Source: Aspidapion aeneum (taxonomy: Eukaryota > Arthropoda > Insecta > Coleoptera > Brentidae). Taken from it: a DNA stretch of 64,000 nt. A program made the position numbers and the translations under genes. The stretch covers positions 205,193,013 through 205,257,012 of the forward strand of contig OY755038.1 in assembly GCA_963576565.1 (NCBI GenBank), in the 5' to 3' direction. Every line of letters begins with the position of its first letter. Position 1 is the stretch's first letter. Shown in pieces: positions 22,198 through 33,599 of the stretch. The notes below the pieces were generated by a model. The model was not told the origin of the DNA and did no database searches. It saw only the letters and a list, made by a program, of their open reading frames with translations.

Positions 22198-24196
22198 AAA
22201 AATCAAAATGGCATATATAACATTCTTATTTAATAGCAACAAACAAACTTGAAACTGCGGTAGTTGAGGTCACTATACAATTTATGACTGGAACTTAAAC
22301 CAATCAAATCGGTGGATTTTTTTATAAGCTAATACAATTAAGGACACTTATCGTAAAGGCAAGTTTTGTTGAAAGCGAAGCCTCATATTGATTTTCTATT
22401 TTTTGGTTATTATTTTTGTTATGTTTTCCTCGGTTTTACATTGGCGGCGGCTCGCAACAAAGTATCTTGAAACTTTATTATTATTAAAAAGACTGTGTTA
22501 AAAACTGCCCTTTATTGTTTCTGCTATATCTTAACTCTCCACTCTCCGTAGTAGTCCAGGAGATTAGCCGAAAAATGTAAAAAAATTTCAAAATAAAAAC
22601 TCAAGATCAAGCCATTGCTACGCGAGCTAGGAAGGTAATAAAAATGTAATAATATGCTAGTAATGTAAATACCTACACTATAAAAAACTTACCAGAATTC
22701 AGTAAAATCAGCGAAATCTGGTGGGTAAATTGCAATTTAATTTAAATTTTACAGCTTGTATATAAGGCAATTCGTCCATCCTTCCTTAAAATGTCGAACG
22801 TACACTTTGTCTTTAACCTTAGCCGATTTATGTACGTTCAATATACGACACCGCTTTTCAGAGTTTAAAAGTATAGGTATATTAGTTTGTCATTGTCGTT
22901 CTACGTTGGAAACGAGGTTTTCTCGTAAAACCCACACTGCATCGTACACAGGGAACATTATGCAAAATAGGATCAGAACCGAATGTAAACAATACGCCGA
23001 CACACAGATTACCAAGAAATCCAGGCGACATCACGGTCCCCACAATGGGGGACCGTGAGGCGACCTAACCGAGCCGTTTTCTGTGACCGTACACTATTTC
23101 AAAAATGGACGCAGGTTCATCACCTAACTCTTTGCCGAGCTAAGAATGAGCCACCAATACACTAGCGAGGAAAACATGTCAAAAATTATAACCCAAAAGT
23201 AGAAAATGAAAGTCAGGCTTCTCTAGAGACCCTGTATGTATGACATATTTAATTAACTATCCTATTTATGAACCGATTCGTCTTGCAACATAGTGCGTGG
23301 TACTAGTGACAAGAAAGTTATTAGAGTTACTTCCTCACTCCCTTTGCACCATAATTACCTCATCATTGTTTAAAGCACTTTTTTGCCACAGACTAAAAAA
23401 AAATATTTATCAAAACTTATCTATAGTACATAAAATAAAACAAAGTGTAAATTTGGTTTGGTGTGTCTTGACTTCTCTCTAGTTGTATAAATAATTTTAC
23501 CCTTAAGTTTTAGTAATTTAATGGTTAGATATACCAAGATAAGGATGCTTATACCCATCAGCTTGCTGGTGTGGGTCTTTTGAATTTAAATTTTTTTCGC
23601 GGTTCACATACTCCAGAAGCGGAATGTATAAAAATTTCTCTTTGTTTCTTTTGCTATAATGCGTGTTATATGGTCAAAAAGATAACTTAAAAATATATAA
23701 AAATTAAAATGCTATAGTTTTAGAAATAAATAGTAACTTAAAATGTTTAACTAAGTAATAAGTTAATAGATATCTTTGATTACTCTGAAAAGGCAAATTA
23801 AAATTATTATATTATGAGACATTATTAAAAGTCTTTTAATCTTTAACATAATTCTTCTCATTGGAGTTACAGAATTCTTGACTCCTGCTCAGAAAACCTC
23901 TTTTCGCTGGATTTTCAACTAGTATTAGGAACTTTTTGAACCCTCGCATTAGCTTCCTGGGGGTATGAGTGTCTTTTAAAGGTTTTTGAAAGGTACGTTA
24001 CATTTTAAGGGTGTTTTATGGGTAATTCAGATTGGGGTATTGGTTAAAAACTGATAGAGGTGGAATGGTCGGTTTCAGAGAATATGAGTGAACCTGAAAG
24101 TGATTATTTGATCCCTTCCAGTATATTTTTATTATTCCAGTTTGAATTTGCAATAAGCTATAGGTATAATAAGCACTGAAAATTGCTTCGGATGTA
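22198..24196. other. spacer with second MITE end and hairpin
   Basis: 22611-22634 is the lone right end described with the preceding MITE. 23032-23057 is a hairpin with a perfect 10-bp stem CACGGTCCCC / GGGGACCGTG and loop ACAATG. The 100-codon frame at 22756-23058 runs into that hairpin, has no recognisable motif, and is not called. The rest is AT-rich. Confidence 0.5.
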
Positions 24197-24554
24197 CAGT
24201 ACATTTCCGATTATCCGAAATAATATGTACCAAAGTGATTTCGGATAATCGAAATTTCAGTTAATCCAATTTTTTTTTTGAAAATATTTGATAAAAAACC
24301 TACTCTTTTTGCGCTAATAACAGACGTTAATACATACTTGTAACACACTGTCGGCTAACTAAAACGATTCGCATTTTATACCGTCGTATTGCCGTGAAAC
24401 CCCGAGGGGAACCACCTAGCAGTATAGGTGAATCCCACACGCGTTTCTTATAATGCGAATTTTTTTGGTTAGTCGGGATTTTTGTTTTTAAATAGTTTGT
24501 TTCGGATAAATCGGACTTCAGAAAATCGCGATTCGGATAATCGCGATTGTACTG
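24197..24554. mobile_element. pogo/Tigger-type MITE, TA TSD
   Basis: 358 bp. Starts CAGTACATTTCCGATTATCC and ends in the inverted ATTCGGATAATCGCGATTGT followed by ACTG; TA on both sides (24195-24196 and 24555-24556). CAGTAC...ATTATCCGAA ends with TA duplication are typical of pogo/Tigger. The GC-richer middle (about 24385-24450) is unidentified. No transposase. Confidence 0.8.
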
Positions 24555-24719
24555 TAATTACATTTCCTTCTTTATCTTGTTTCAGCTGATGATGAGTCTC
24601 TTTAGACTCGAAACATATCCTAAATAAAACTTCAAGCAATAAGGTCTTTGGAGAAGACGTCGAGTTTTTTCTTTGCAAATCTAACCCTTTTAAGTTTGAC
24701 TATGAAAAACACAATACAT

Positions 24720-25240
24720 TTTAGGTCTAAAACCACTTATAGTCTCCAATTAATTAGTAGAAAGGACACCACGTATACTGTTGTTTTCCCTCGTTAAGGA
24801 TTTCTAAAATAAGGTCGTATAATTGGGATTATCCACTCACCAAAAAGTTCTATGAAAGACCCTATTCCCGAGGTCCGACCAAACATTTTTTGCATCAGGA
24901 GTTATACGACCGATGTCGGTGTTACCCAGAAGGACCGACCTACCGAAACCTGATTACCCAATCCTACCGACTCAGCTGCGTCAATTAAGTACTAATGAAC
25001 AACCACTTTGAGTTTATGTTTTAAGTATTCCTTATATTTTAATATTACTATCACAAGAGTAACCTTAAGACTGTGTAAACTAGTACACCCGTATTTACTA
25101 AGACGTTAAAAGTTTTTAGACCGGGTTTAAGTATCATAGACTTGATACCGACCGGTTTAAGTGTACTTTTTTATTAACTCGCAGGTCAAATAAAGACTCG
25201 GTTCACCCTAATGTGCAATATGATAGTAAGCATTTCTCAA
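24720..25240. other. block with reversed-looking dinucleotide usage
   Basis: No TE or coding motif on either strand. Unlike neighbouring DNA it is rich in CG, AC, GT and TA steps and poor in GC, CA and TG. By hand count over 24781-25200: CG 18 against GC 4, and AC+GT 62 against CA+TG 34. See findings. Confidence 0.45.
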
Positions 25241-26279
25241 AAAGTTTCATCTCATATAAATTCAAATTACCTTTAGAAATAAAGAAAAACAACATAAAAT
25301 GTTTGTAACTTTGTCGTTAAAAAAAATCTCAAATTATAGTACCACCCCTGAGGGGTAATTTAAAATTCGAAAAATAATAGAAATAATCTATGACTGATAG
25401 AAACGCTTATATACTATAAAATTTTCAAAGCTAAATAATACATAAATAACTTACAAATATGTGTGTAGATGCATTACCGTATTAAATACGTATCAATATT
25501 TAAATATTGTAAAAAGTACAAGAGATATTAGAATCCGTTTTCAGTTACACATCCACCAAAGCAATTGAACATCAGTTTAATCATCGCTAACTTGTCTAAA
25601 AAATTATCATGTAAAATATAGCGGACAGCTGATAGTGACTTGTGACGTTTGAAAGTTTAAATATGACTACCATTTTTAAACCAAAATATTATAATATTTT
25701 TATTTATTTCTAATCTTTGTGTAGAAATAATGTCTTTGTTACAACGAAAAAATATGACCCATATCGGAAGGTATTTATGAACAATTTATTGAACCAACAT
25801 CTAGACTTGTAAACCTAGGATTGTACCACTCAGCACACTCACAGACCCTTTAGTAAATACTGGTGATAATGTTTACACTATATATATATCAAAGACAACT
25901 CCTCATTTCTGGTAGGTGTAGGTAATCAGGTTTCTGTGTGTTGTTCCAGGTAACATCGGCATCGGTTGTATAACCTGAGAGGAGCAAACACTTCATACTC
26001 TTCTCGGGTATAACTTACTAACCTTTCTTTTAACACTAAAATAAAAACGTGGGACGCATAAAAATGATTTGTGTGGAAAAATGTGTTTTCAAGCCCATAG
26101 ACATATATCACATGCACACCACGTTGTTATTTAGGTATATCAAGTCGGATTTGTGTCCTAATTATTTTTAAGTTTTTGGTAAGTCTAAATCGTAAGTTAG
26201 CAAGTCCTTTGTATCGATCGATCACCCCAACACTCCCTTTCAAGCCAAGATAAAGTGCTTCTTTAAGCCAAAGATAATA
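25241..26279. other. spacer, no gene seen
   Basis: AT-rich. The frames of 63 codons near 25926-26318 on the minus strand have no motif. Confidence 0.5.
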
Positions 26280-27215
26280 TCTTCGAGAGACAATGGGATG
26301 GACGAGCCAGATAACCACTTAAAAGTCCAATTGTTGATATAGCAATGTCAGTTTGTCGCCTTAAGATAAACTTATGGCTTTTATTGGAGGACACACTGGC
26401 AAAGGTTTGTGTGAACTTAATAAATTTACATTTTATTAGTATATTCTTTCTGGAATAGCTGTATCCTGTAAATAGAAAATCGATATTCAAAGGATTATGT
26501 TATGCACCTCTTTTCTAATCTTCGAGACATAATGGGATGAAGAGGCAACTTGAAAGGCTAATTGCTGAAATAGTAATATCAGTTTGTGGCCTTAATAGCC
26601 CATTGCACCGACTTGTTTTTTCGCTACTTACACCCGGTTTCCACCTATGCATGCCCACCTTGATTCAAAAAACGCATCAGTTCACGCTGCATGTAAAACC
26701 GGTGCAAATCCATGGTCCATCACGTGATATGCTTTTTGAATCGGGGTGGGCATGCTTTGGTGGAAACAGGATATTAGTCTAAAGTGTTCCTTATTAGGTC
26801 ATATTATGATTATATTAAGAAACGCTTTAAGCTATGGAACCGAAAAAAAAATCGGTAAAATTGAGCCTCAGAATCTTGAGTTAAACTTATGGATTTTATT
26901 GGGGGGTATACGGGCAAAAATTTAAGTTAACTCAACAAATTTACAGTTTATTAGCATGCTTTTTCTAAAATAACTGTGTATTAAAAGAAAAAATCGGTTC
27001 TTAAGAGATAAGACTACATCTCTCTTCTTATCTTCGAGACACAATAGGAAGAACACTCAGTCACTTGAAAGTCAAATTGTTTGACACTCATCTAATTTTG
27101 TCATCTTAAAGCAAACTAATGGGTTTTATTGAAGGGTACACTGGAAAAACTGTGTCTAAATTCACATTTTTTTAAATTATATTTCTGAAATAACTGAGTC
27201 GTGGAAACAGAAAAT
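26280..27215. repeat. tandem array (~240-bp units) split by insertion
   Basis: Three units, beginning at 26280, 26519 and 27036, each start TCTTCGAGACA.AATGGGA and contain CTTGAAAG.C.AATTG and AAACTTATGG.TTTTATTGG. The second unit is interrupted after CCTTAA (26596) and resumes at TTAAACTTATGG (about 26881). The insert includes the inverted-repeat element 26634-26770; TTAA at both junctions may be its target duplication. Confidence 0.7.
26634..26770. mobile_element. palindromic MITE (~45-bp arms)
   Basis: 137 bp. The left arm CCGGTTTCCACCTATGCATG, then CCCACCTTGATTCAAAAA, pairs with the right arm, whose reverse complement reads CCTGTTTCCACCAAAGCATG, then CCCACCCCGATTCAAAAA. The loop holds ACCGGTGCAAATCCATGG. 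No coding capacity and no sure target duplication. Confidence 0.7.
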
Positions 27216-27589
27216 CAATTTTGAAAGGCTTGGAATCACAGGGTCTCTCTACAGATTTTTGCACCCCGGGCAAAACCGACATTTTTAATAATTATGTATT
27301 TTTAAACTTTTTTTTTGGAAATGTTTGGCAAGTATATAAATTTGACATTTTTTTGGTTTTTGTTGACATCTATAATCGTACATTTTTGTCTCATTTAATT
27401 CTCATTTTTCTGACATGAAATTTAAAATTATTTGATATTTTTTAATGTTTGCTCTAACTGTTTTTTTGCATTTCCGATAAATCCAATCAAATATTACATT
27501 TATTTAACTTAGTAAGTTATAAAAATCATTATGTATTTAGTGGGCTCCTTGTCCTAAAATTTTAACCTTGCAATGGGAAATTAGATTTT
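27216..27589. other. spacer, no gene seen
   Basis: AT-rich. The 65-codon frame at 27221-27418 is Phe-rich with no motif. Confidence 0.5.
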
Positions 27590-28565
27590 AACCTAACCTT
27601 CATTAGACGACCCCAAAACCTCCTACATTTTTAAGAAATATGTTTTATGTGTATATTTAAGGCCAAAGTTAAGTACTTAGTTTTTAGAGCAATCTCTCAA
27701 TAGAAAATATACTCTAACTTATCAGTTAAGAGGCTCACAGAAAAACTGTTTTACAAAAAGAAATTACTTAGCTCTAGACCGTTGTTTTACAGATTATACG
27801 ATTATACAGCCTTCTAAATGACGTCTGCATTCATTTACTCATAAATGCATTATTTCTAAACCGATTTAGTAAAATGAAAGGCATCATAGGGAAAATCCAC
27901 TGCTCATCAAAGATCACAAATAAAAGTTGCCACCGCGCCGCGTCGTCTTTAAATACAAAATGTCGGAGAAAATTAAACTTGACTTGACAATTCTGTCTGT
28001 AACTCTCCTCTTCTTAACCGATTTTAATTAAATAAAAACAACCTATCATGGTAAAAATTGAGTTTTATTTAAAAATACCTTATTGCCGCCAACTTAAAAT
28101 GCAATAGGGCGAACTAAATCGAATTTAATCATAAAGGACTGACTAAATGAATTTGGCATACCATAAAGGATAACTTACTTCAAATAAAGGTAGTTTTGAC
28201 AGCTCCAACAAACCCACTTTTCCCGGACTTTCCCACATTTTAATAGATCACACTTTATCCACTTAGATATTTGTCAAATACTTTACACACAAATAGTTTT
28301 GACAGCTCCCGCAAACACACATTTTCAAGATTTTTTAACATTTTGAAAGATAACTAACTATTTATCGAAACACGATAATTTATGCACATATTTATATAAG
28401 TTACACGTTTTGATTTTATGTATTTGCACGTCAAAATCATTGGTATTATTTAAATAATAGATATATATGCAAACATTTAACAGCAGTGGCGCACCCAGGA
28501 ATGTGTCTTGGGGGGGGCCCCGACAGCTACAAAGCGCGCCCTCAAAAAAGTGGCGGCCAAAAAAA

Positions 28566-28598
<33 letters not shown>

Positions 28599-30615
28599 TC
28601 GTCATGTCTTTTCGCAACTACGCCACAGCTTGGGCTTGGGAGGGGCCCGAAGCCTCCTGATGTCAAATTTTAAGGTATTTTTCATGTTTTATCATCAAAT
28701 ATGTGGAAAATATATTAAAAATCTAAGGCTTGGGGGGGGCCCGGGCCCCGGGGCCCCCCCCCTGGGTGCGCCCTTGTTAACAGAACTAAATATTTTTTTG
28801 TTTGCAACATAATTATAAAGCAATAAATTAAAACACAACTAGACCAACGAAAAAAATACATGGTTATCCTCATTCGCGTGTTCTTGCGCACGTGCGTGAA
28901 TCTTTCTTATGTTATTAATTTGTTAAATATATTCGAATTTAATTAAAATATTTGCACGCGCCGCACTCCGCTATTTCTTTATCATTGAACTGTCTTTGTT
29001 TATTATAACGCGCTAGAGTGAGACGAACGGCAGACAACAGGTGTATGGAAATTAATTTTCCGCAACGTGAGACGTCAGACGGTTTACGCAAAAAAAATAT
29101 ATATATTTTTAGCCAACAACCTTCATTAGAGTTCCCCAAAACCTCCTAAAACCATCGATTTTTAAACACACTGTACATCTTTGAGAAAAATGTTTTATGA
29201 GTATATTTAGGGCCAAAGTTAAGTATGTACTTAGTTTTAGAGCAATCTCTCAATAGAAAGTAGTATCTAACTTATCAATTAAGAGGCCTACAAAAAAACT
29301 GTTTTACAAAAAAAAACTTTAACTCTAAACCATTGTTTTCTAGATTATACGTTGCCCTCTTGCATTAATGTACTCATAAATGCATTATTTCTGAACCAAT
29401 TTTAGTAAAATAAAAGGCGTCATAGTGCAGATCCACTGCTCTTCAAAGATCACAAAAAAACGTTGCCGCCGTCTTTCAATAGAACGTGTCGGGCAAAATC
29501 AAACTTGACTTGACAATTAATTCTGTCTTTATTAACTTTCTCCTATGTTAACTATTTCGTGACAGATTTTAATTAAATAAAAAGGACCTATCATGGTGAA
29601 AATCCAGTGTTATTTATTGAGACCTAATTAGGTTGCCGCCATCTTAAAATTCAATAGGGCGAACTAAATCGAATTTAATCCTCCATAAAAGATAACTTAC
29701 TTCAAATAAAGGTAGTTTTGACAGCTCCAATAAACCTACTTTTCCAGGATTTTCCCACATTTTAATAGATCACACTTTATCCACTTAGATATTTGTCAAA
29801 TACTTCACATAAAAATAGTTTTGACAGCTCCCGCAAACACACTTTTTCAAGATTTTTCCACATTTTGAAAGATTAAATTTCACACACTTGCACATATTTA
29901 TAGAAATTACATTTTGATTTTATGTACTTGCATGCACATCAAATTCACTGACATATTTTTATTTTAAACGATCCACTGAAGCGTATTTTTAGCAAATGTA
30001 AGAACTAAATATTTTATGATATTTTTTTGTGTTGTTTTTAAAGATCAAAGGCCATAAAGAGTCGTGGAAAAAGTCAGCGCGGTTAAAATGTTTTCGGCTT
30101 TTGTTTTGCCTATACCGTTTTTGAATTTACCCCTTTGAAAACCCACTCAATTTGTATGTAATATTTTGTTGTACTTATTTTATATCTAATATTTTATCTT
30201 TTGCACAGATTTGCAACATAATTGTAAAGCAATAAATTAAAACACAGGTAAAAAATAATAATTGCAAGACAACAACCAATGTTTGACCCCTTCCAAATAC
30301 GCTAAAAGTTTTACGTAAGACCAACGAAAAAAATACATGGTTATCCTCATTCGCGTCTAGAAAAAGCATGAAAAACATTTTTGCGCACGTGCCTGAATCT
30401 TTGTTATGTTATTAATTTGTTAAATATATTCGAATTTAATTAAAATATTTGCACGCGCCGCACTCCGCTATTTCTTCATCATTTAACTGTCTTTGTTTAT
30501 TATAACGCGCTAGAGTAAGACGAACGGCAGACAACAGGTGTATGAAAATAAATTTTCCGCAACGTGAGACGTCAAACGTTTTACGCAAAAAAAAAATATA
30601 TTTTCAGCCAACAAC
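27590..30615. repeat. 1.5 kb tandem duplication
   Basis: Unit 1 is about 27590-29125 and unit 2 about 29126-30615. Shared in order: AACCTCCTA, GGCCAAAGTTAAGTA, GCAATCTCTCAATAGAAA, AGATTATACG, CATAAATGCATTATTTCT, CTTGACTTGACAATT, AATAGGGCGAACTAAATCGA, TTTTGACAGCTCC, AATACATGGTTATCCTCATT, GCACGCGCCGCACTCCGCTA and AACGCGCTAGAGT. Unit 1 carries a MITE at 28484-28776 that is absent from unit 2. Unit 2 has about 130 bp extra at 30245-30325. The AGATTATACG...CTGAACCGATTTTAGT portion also matches the tandem units at 33600-34240. Confidence 0.85.
28484..28776. mobile_element. CAGTGGCGCACCCAGG MITE with poly-A core
   Basis: 293 bp, ends CAGTGGCGCACCCAGG and CCTGGGTGCGCCCTTG, flanked by TTAACAG on both sides (28477-28483 and 28777-28783). 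A 32-nt poly-A run lies at 28566-28597, and GC-rich GGGGCCC stretches sit at both ends. An inverse copy is at 50670-51004. The other unit of the tandem duplication shows the uninterrupted site near 29995-30015. The 7-bp duplication (possibly 8 with a mismatch) suggests hAT. Confidence 0.85.
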
Positions 30616-30928
30616 TAACTTCACTTGTTTACATGTATCTCTCTTTATTCCTAAGGGTTAAAGAGAGAAAAACTTAAGCCGAGGTAAGTTTAGAATCGCG
30701 TGTATAAAAAGATGTAAGAACGCCGGCCATTCGCGTCGCGACGCGCGATTTTGACTGATATTACATTGAATTCCTTTGGACTATTTAAATTTCGGCCAAC
30801 ACAGTTTTGGTATGAGTAGAGCACAGAATAAAATAAGTAGGTACAAATAAATAAATAAAATCTGCATGCTAGATAGATAGATAGATAGATCTTTATTGCC
30901 ATTATATTCACACAAATGGAAAGAAAAG
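30616..30928. other. spacer with CpG-dense palindrome and (GATA)n
   Basis: CGCGTCGCGACGCG at 30732-30745 is a perfect 14-bp palindrome in an unusually CpG-dense 30 bp. GATAGATAGATA follows at 30871-30890. No gene. Confidence 0.6.
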
Positions 30929-31594
30929 TACTCTGCCAATATATGGGACCCTAAGCTCACACTAAAAACTGAAATATATTTTATTCAACTCCAGACCAAA
31001 TTACCTTTTGTTTGATACCACACAAACCATGTTTTGAGTTAAACTCAAATTTTTGAAATCTACCCCCACCCTTAAAAAAACTATAATGTATTTTGTTAAA
31101 CTCCGGACTCAATTACCTTTCGTTTGATATCACACACGCCATATTTTCACTTAAACTCTAATTTTTGAAATATACCCCCAACCTTTTTTTTAAATAAATT
31201 AAAATATATTTTGTTTAACTCCAGACTCAATTACCTTTCGTTTGATATCACACACGCCATATTTTCACATAAACTCTAATTTTTGAAATCTACCTCACCC
31301 TTTTATTTGGTTTGTGTTCGGTGGATTTTGTTCATTTTTAAATGGGACCATCTCGACCCAAGACCCAGCCTAGATACCAAATTTTATTAAAATCGACCAA
31401 GCGGTTTTTAAGTTATGCGCGTTGGTCGTTACAGACAGACAGACAGACATACAGACAGACAGACAGACGGCGCAACAAAAAAGTTTCAAAATCAAAGATA
31501 TATAAAAATTTTTGAAATCGGAGCAACTTTTTTTTTTCGAAAAAATTAGGATCACCATAGCTCACACTACTATTGTATAGTATATGTGTGAGCT
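30929..31594 (+). mobile_element. palindrome-capped satellite repeat, copy 3
   Basis: Same family and order as 19346-20099: start GTACTCTGCCAATATATGG, three tandem units, GTTCGGTGGATTTTGTTCA, a short (CAGA)n (31433-31468), and the terminal cap AGCTCACAC...GTGTGAGCT (31559-31594). The inner half of the left cap is deleted (AGCTCACACTAAAAACTG). Compared with copies 1 and 2, the microsatellite is much shorter. Confidence 0.8.
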
Positions 31595-31598
31595 AAAA

Positions 31599-31692
31599 AT
31601 GAAAGATGTGCTGTGTGTGTATCGATAAAAATTAAAAAGAATTGTATACTTCTCACAAAGGTGTGTGTATACACACACAGCACATCTTTCAT
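31599..31692. repeat. perfect 24-bp hairpin, pre-miRNA-sized
   Basis: The arm ATGAAAGATGTGCTGTGTGT plus GTAT (31599-31622) is exactly complementary to 31669-31692, with a 46-nt loop. It lies 4 bp beyond copy 3 of the palindrome-capped repeat. Total length 94 nt. Could be a minimal MITE or a small-RNA hairpin; the perfect stem favours a recent origin. Confidence 0.85.
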
Positions 31693-31815
31693 CTTTTTTC
31701 TTTGCATATGCTTTGGGCAGTACGACCATTTAGTTGCTACGTGCTTACGTGGTTTTAAAACCACATTCAATGGACGAAACTTGTCTATAGATGGCGCAGC
31801 TGCGTCTCAGACAAG

Positions 31816-31866
31816 TAGGGTCACTGCTTTAAGATGACACTACGTCTTCGTGATGCAGTGACCCTA
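31816..31866. mobile_element. 51-bp hAT-like mini-element
   Basis: TAGGGTCACTGC and GCAGTGACCCTA are perfect 12-bp inverted ends around 27 bp. TCAGACAAG is duplicated exactly on both sides (31807-31815 and 31867-31875). Inside, AAGAtga...TCTT allows further pairing. TAGGG termini with an 8-9 bp duplication fit hAT. It is among the smallest credible elements in the window. Confidence 0.75.
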
Positions 31867-31875
31867 TCAGACAAG

Positions 31876-33599
31876 AACATGCCAGTGTGCTTAAACTTTC
31901 GAGTGCTCGAGCCAGATCGCTAGATGGCGCCACACCTTTAAGTTTCCTCGTATCTCACAGATGCGAGTAATTCATATGTAGGAGGAGGTTTTGGTTCAAA
32001 TTGGCTTACCTAGGTATGCTGTTCTCCACTGATGACGTAAAACACACAGAAATGTACGTCTGGAGATGCTACCTTGTGTAAGTGTAAGAAACCAACCAAA
32101 ACCAACTCTTCCTTCTCTTTCTGACACTCGCAAGTTAAGCACACACACATTTGTGTGAAATATAAAATAATTATTTTTGATTTTCACACAAATGTACTGA
32201 TACATGGTCGTCACACCCTTAATAATTTTAAAAACCCTAAACATAAGTTAAAAATATTTTTGTTAAAAGTGATTATAGTATAAATTTAAAGTTTTTGTAG
32301 AAAGACTTCGGTTCGGTTTAAAATGTAGTTTACAATTTTTAACACTAAACTGTTTCTATATAGATATGTAGTTCAGCATATGGGTAGAATTTAAAAAATA
32401 TAAAAAAATTTGACGCAAAGGGTTGTCGGTACAATCATCCGTGGGTGTTTGAATAGGTTGTACATATAGCGAAGCGTAAATGTAACCACTGTTACCATTG
32501 GTAGGTAACAGTTAAAAATCTGGAAAATAAATATTTTATGAGTGCTATGAAATATTAGATTAGGTTTTTAAAATGTCTTAATAATCAGTGTTATCACACT
32601 ACAATATTTTTAAAGAATTTCAGTGCTGCCACTTATTGTAATAAAACCTAACTTTATTTTGAAATCGGCAGTGACAGATTTATATGCAAAAAGCAGCTGC
32701 CTTCTTTCAAAATTCGGCCTTTGTGTATTTAAGAACCCGATTTATTAGGGACTGCTTTTACTAAATAAAAATTAGCGACTTTATTTCTAAATTTGACTTT
32801 GGTATGTTAATTTTGAGAGGTCAGTTTTCTTTGTAAATCTGTCAGAATAAAGCCGACTCTAAAATAAAGAGGTTTTAGTCCCTAATATCGTTTAACGTAA
32901 ATGCCTAGATAATGCCTCACGCTAAATGGAAAATTTTTTTAAGGGTTTAATACCTAATTAGGTATCAAGGTAAGATCTAATAACTTCTGAGTTAAAATTT
33001 TACAGAAAGAAACAAAATTGTTTTACCCGTCAGCTAAAAAAACTTTAATTCTTCTAATTTTAAAAGACTAAAAAAGCCCCGTTCTGTTTAAATCTAATTC
33101 TAAGGTTATTTCAACTAATAGAAGTTAGATCTATTTTTAAGAACGAATTGAAAAGTTTTCAGATAGACACGCGGCTTTGTGAGTAAATACATATAACATT
33201 TGAAAAATTTAAATTAAATAATCTGATAAAAAGAGCTAACTATATCTCTAGTTTGCTATGTTACAAATGTCTCTCTCATTCTAAATCCCTCTCTGTCTCT
33301 CTCTCTCCCCTCTATCTTTACGTATTTTCCCTTCTCTCTCTCTTTCGCTATCTGTATCAATTGATACCCGGATTACATTCAACCTAGTCGACGTTAGTTT
33401 TTCACAAGATAATAATAAGGAAGTAGCTATACCGGGTGGGTCAAAATAAATCGGACAATTTTTTTTCATTATAATTTTTGAACTTTTGCATGGATTTTAA
33501 TGGGACAAACTGCAGCAGATAACTAATCTGAGGTTTGACAAAATATTTTTTTTTGTCCTCCATCTTAAAATCCAAGATGGCAAACGAAATTAAAATGTA
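31876..33599. other. spacer with one hairpin and CT microsatellite
   Basis: Hairpin at 32147-32195: perfect 14-bp stem ACATTTGTGTGAAA / TTTCACACAAATGT. A CT-rich microsatellite lies at 33271-33350. TAGATGGCG occurs at 31789 and 31920, just outside and inside this stretch. ACCGGGTGGGTCAAAATAAA at 33430 looks like a repeat boundary. No gene. Confidence 0.5.

Noticed and set aside
22756..23058. 100-codon frame
   Set aside because: No recognisable domain and it ends in a 10-bp hairpin; expected by chance in 64 kb.
28358..28812. Three overlapping frames of 68-108 codons
   Set aside because: They read through a poly-A run and GC-rich MITE ends; both strands are open in the same place.
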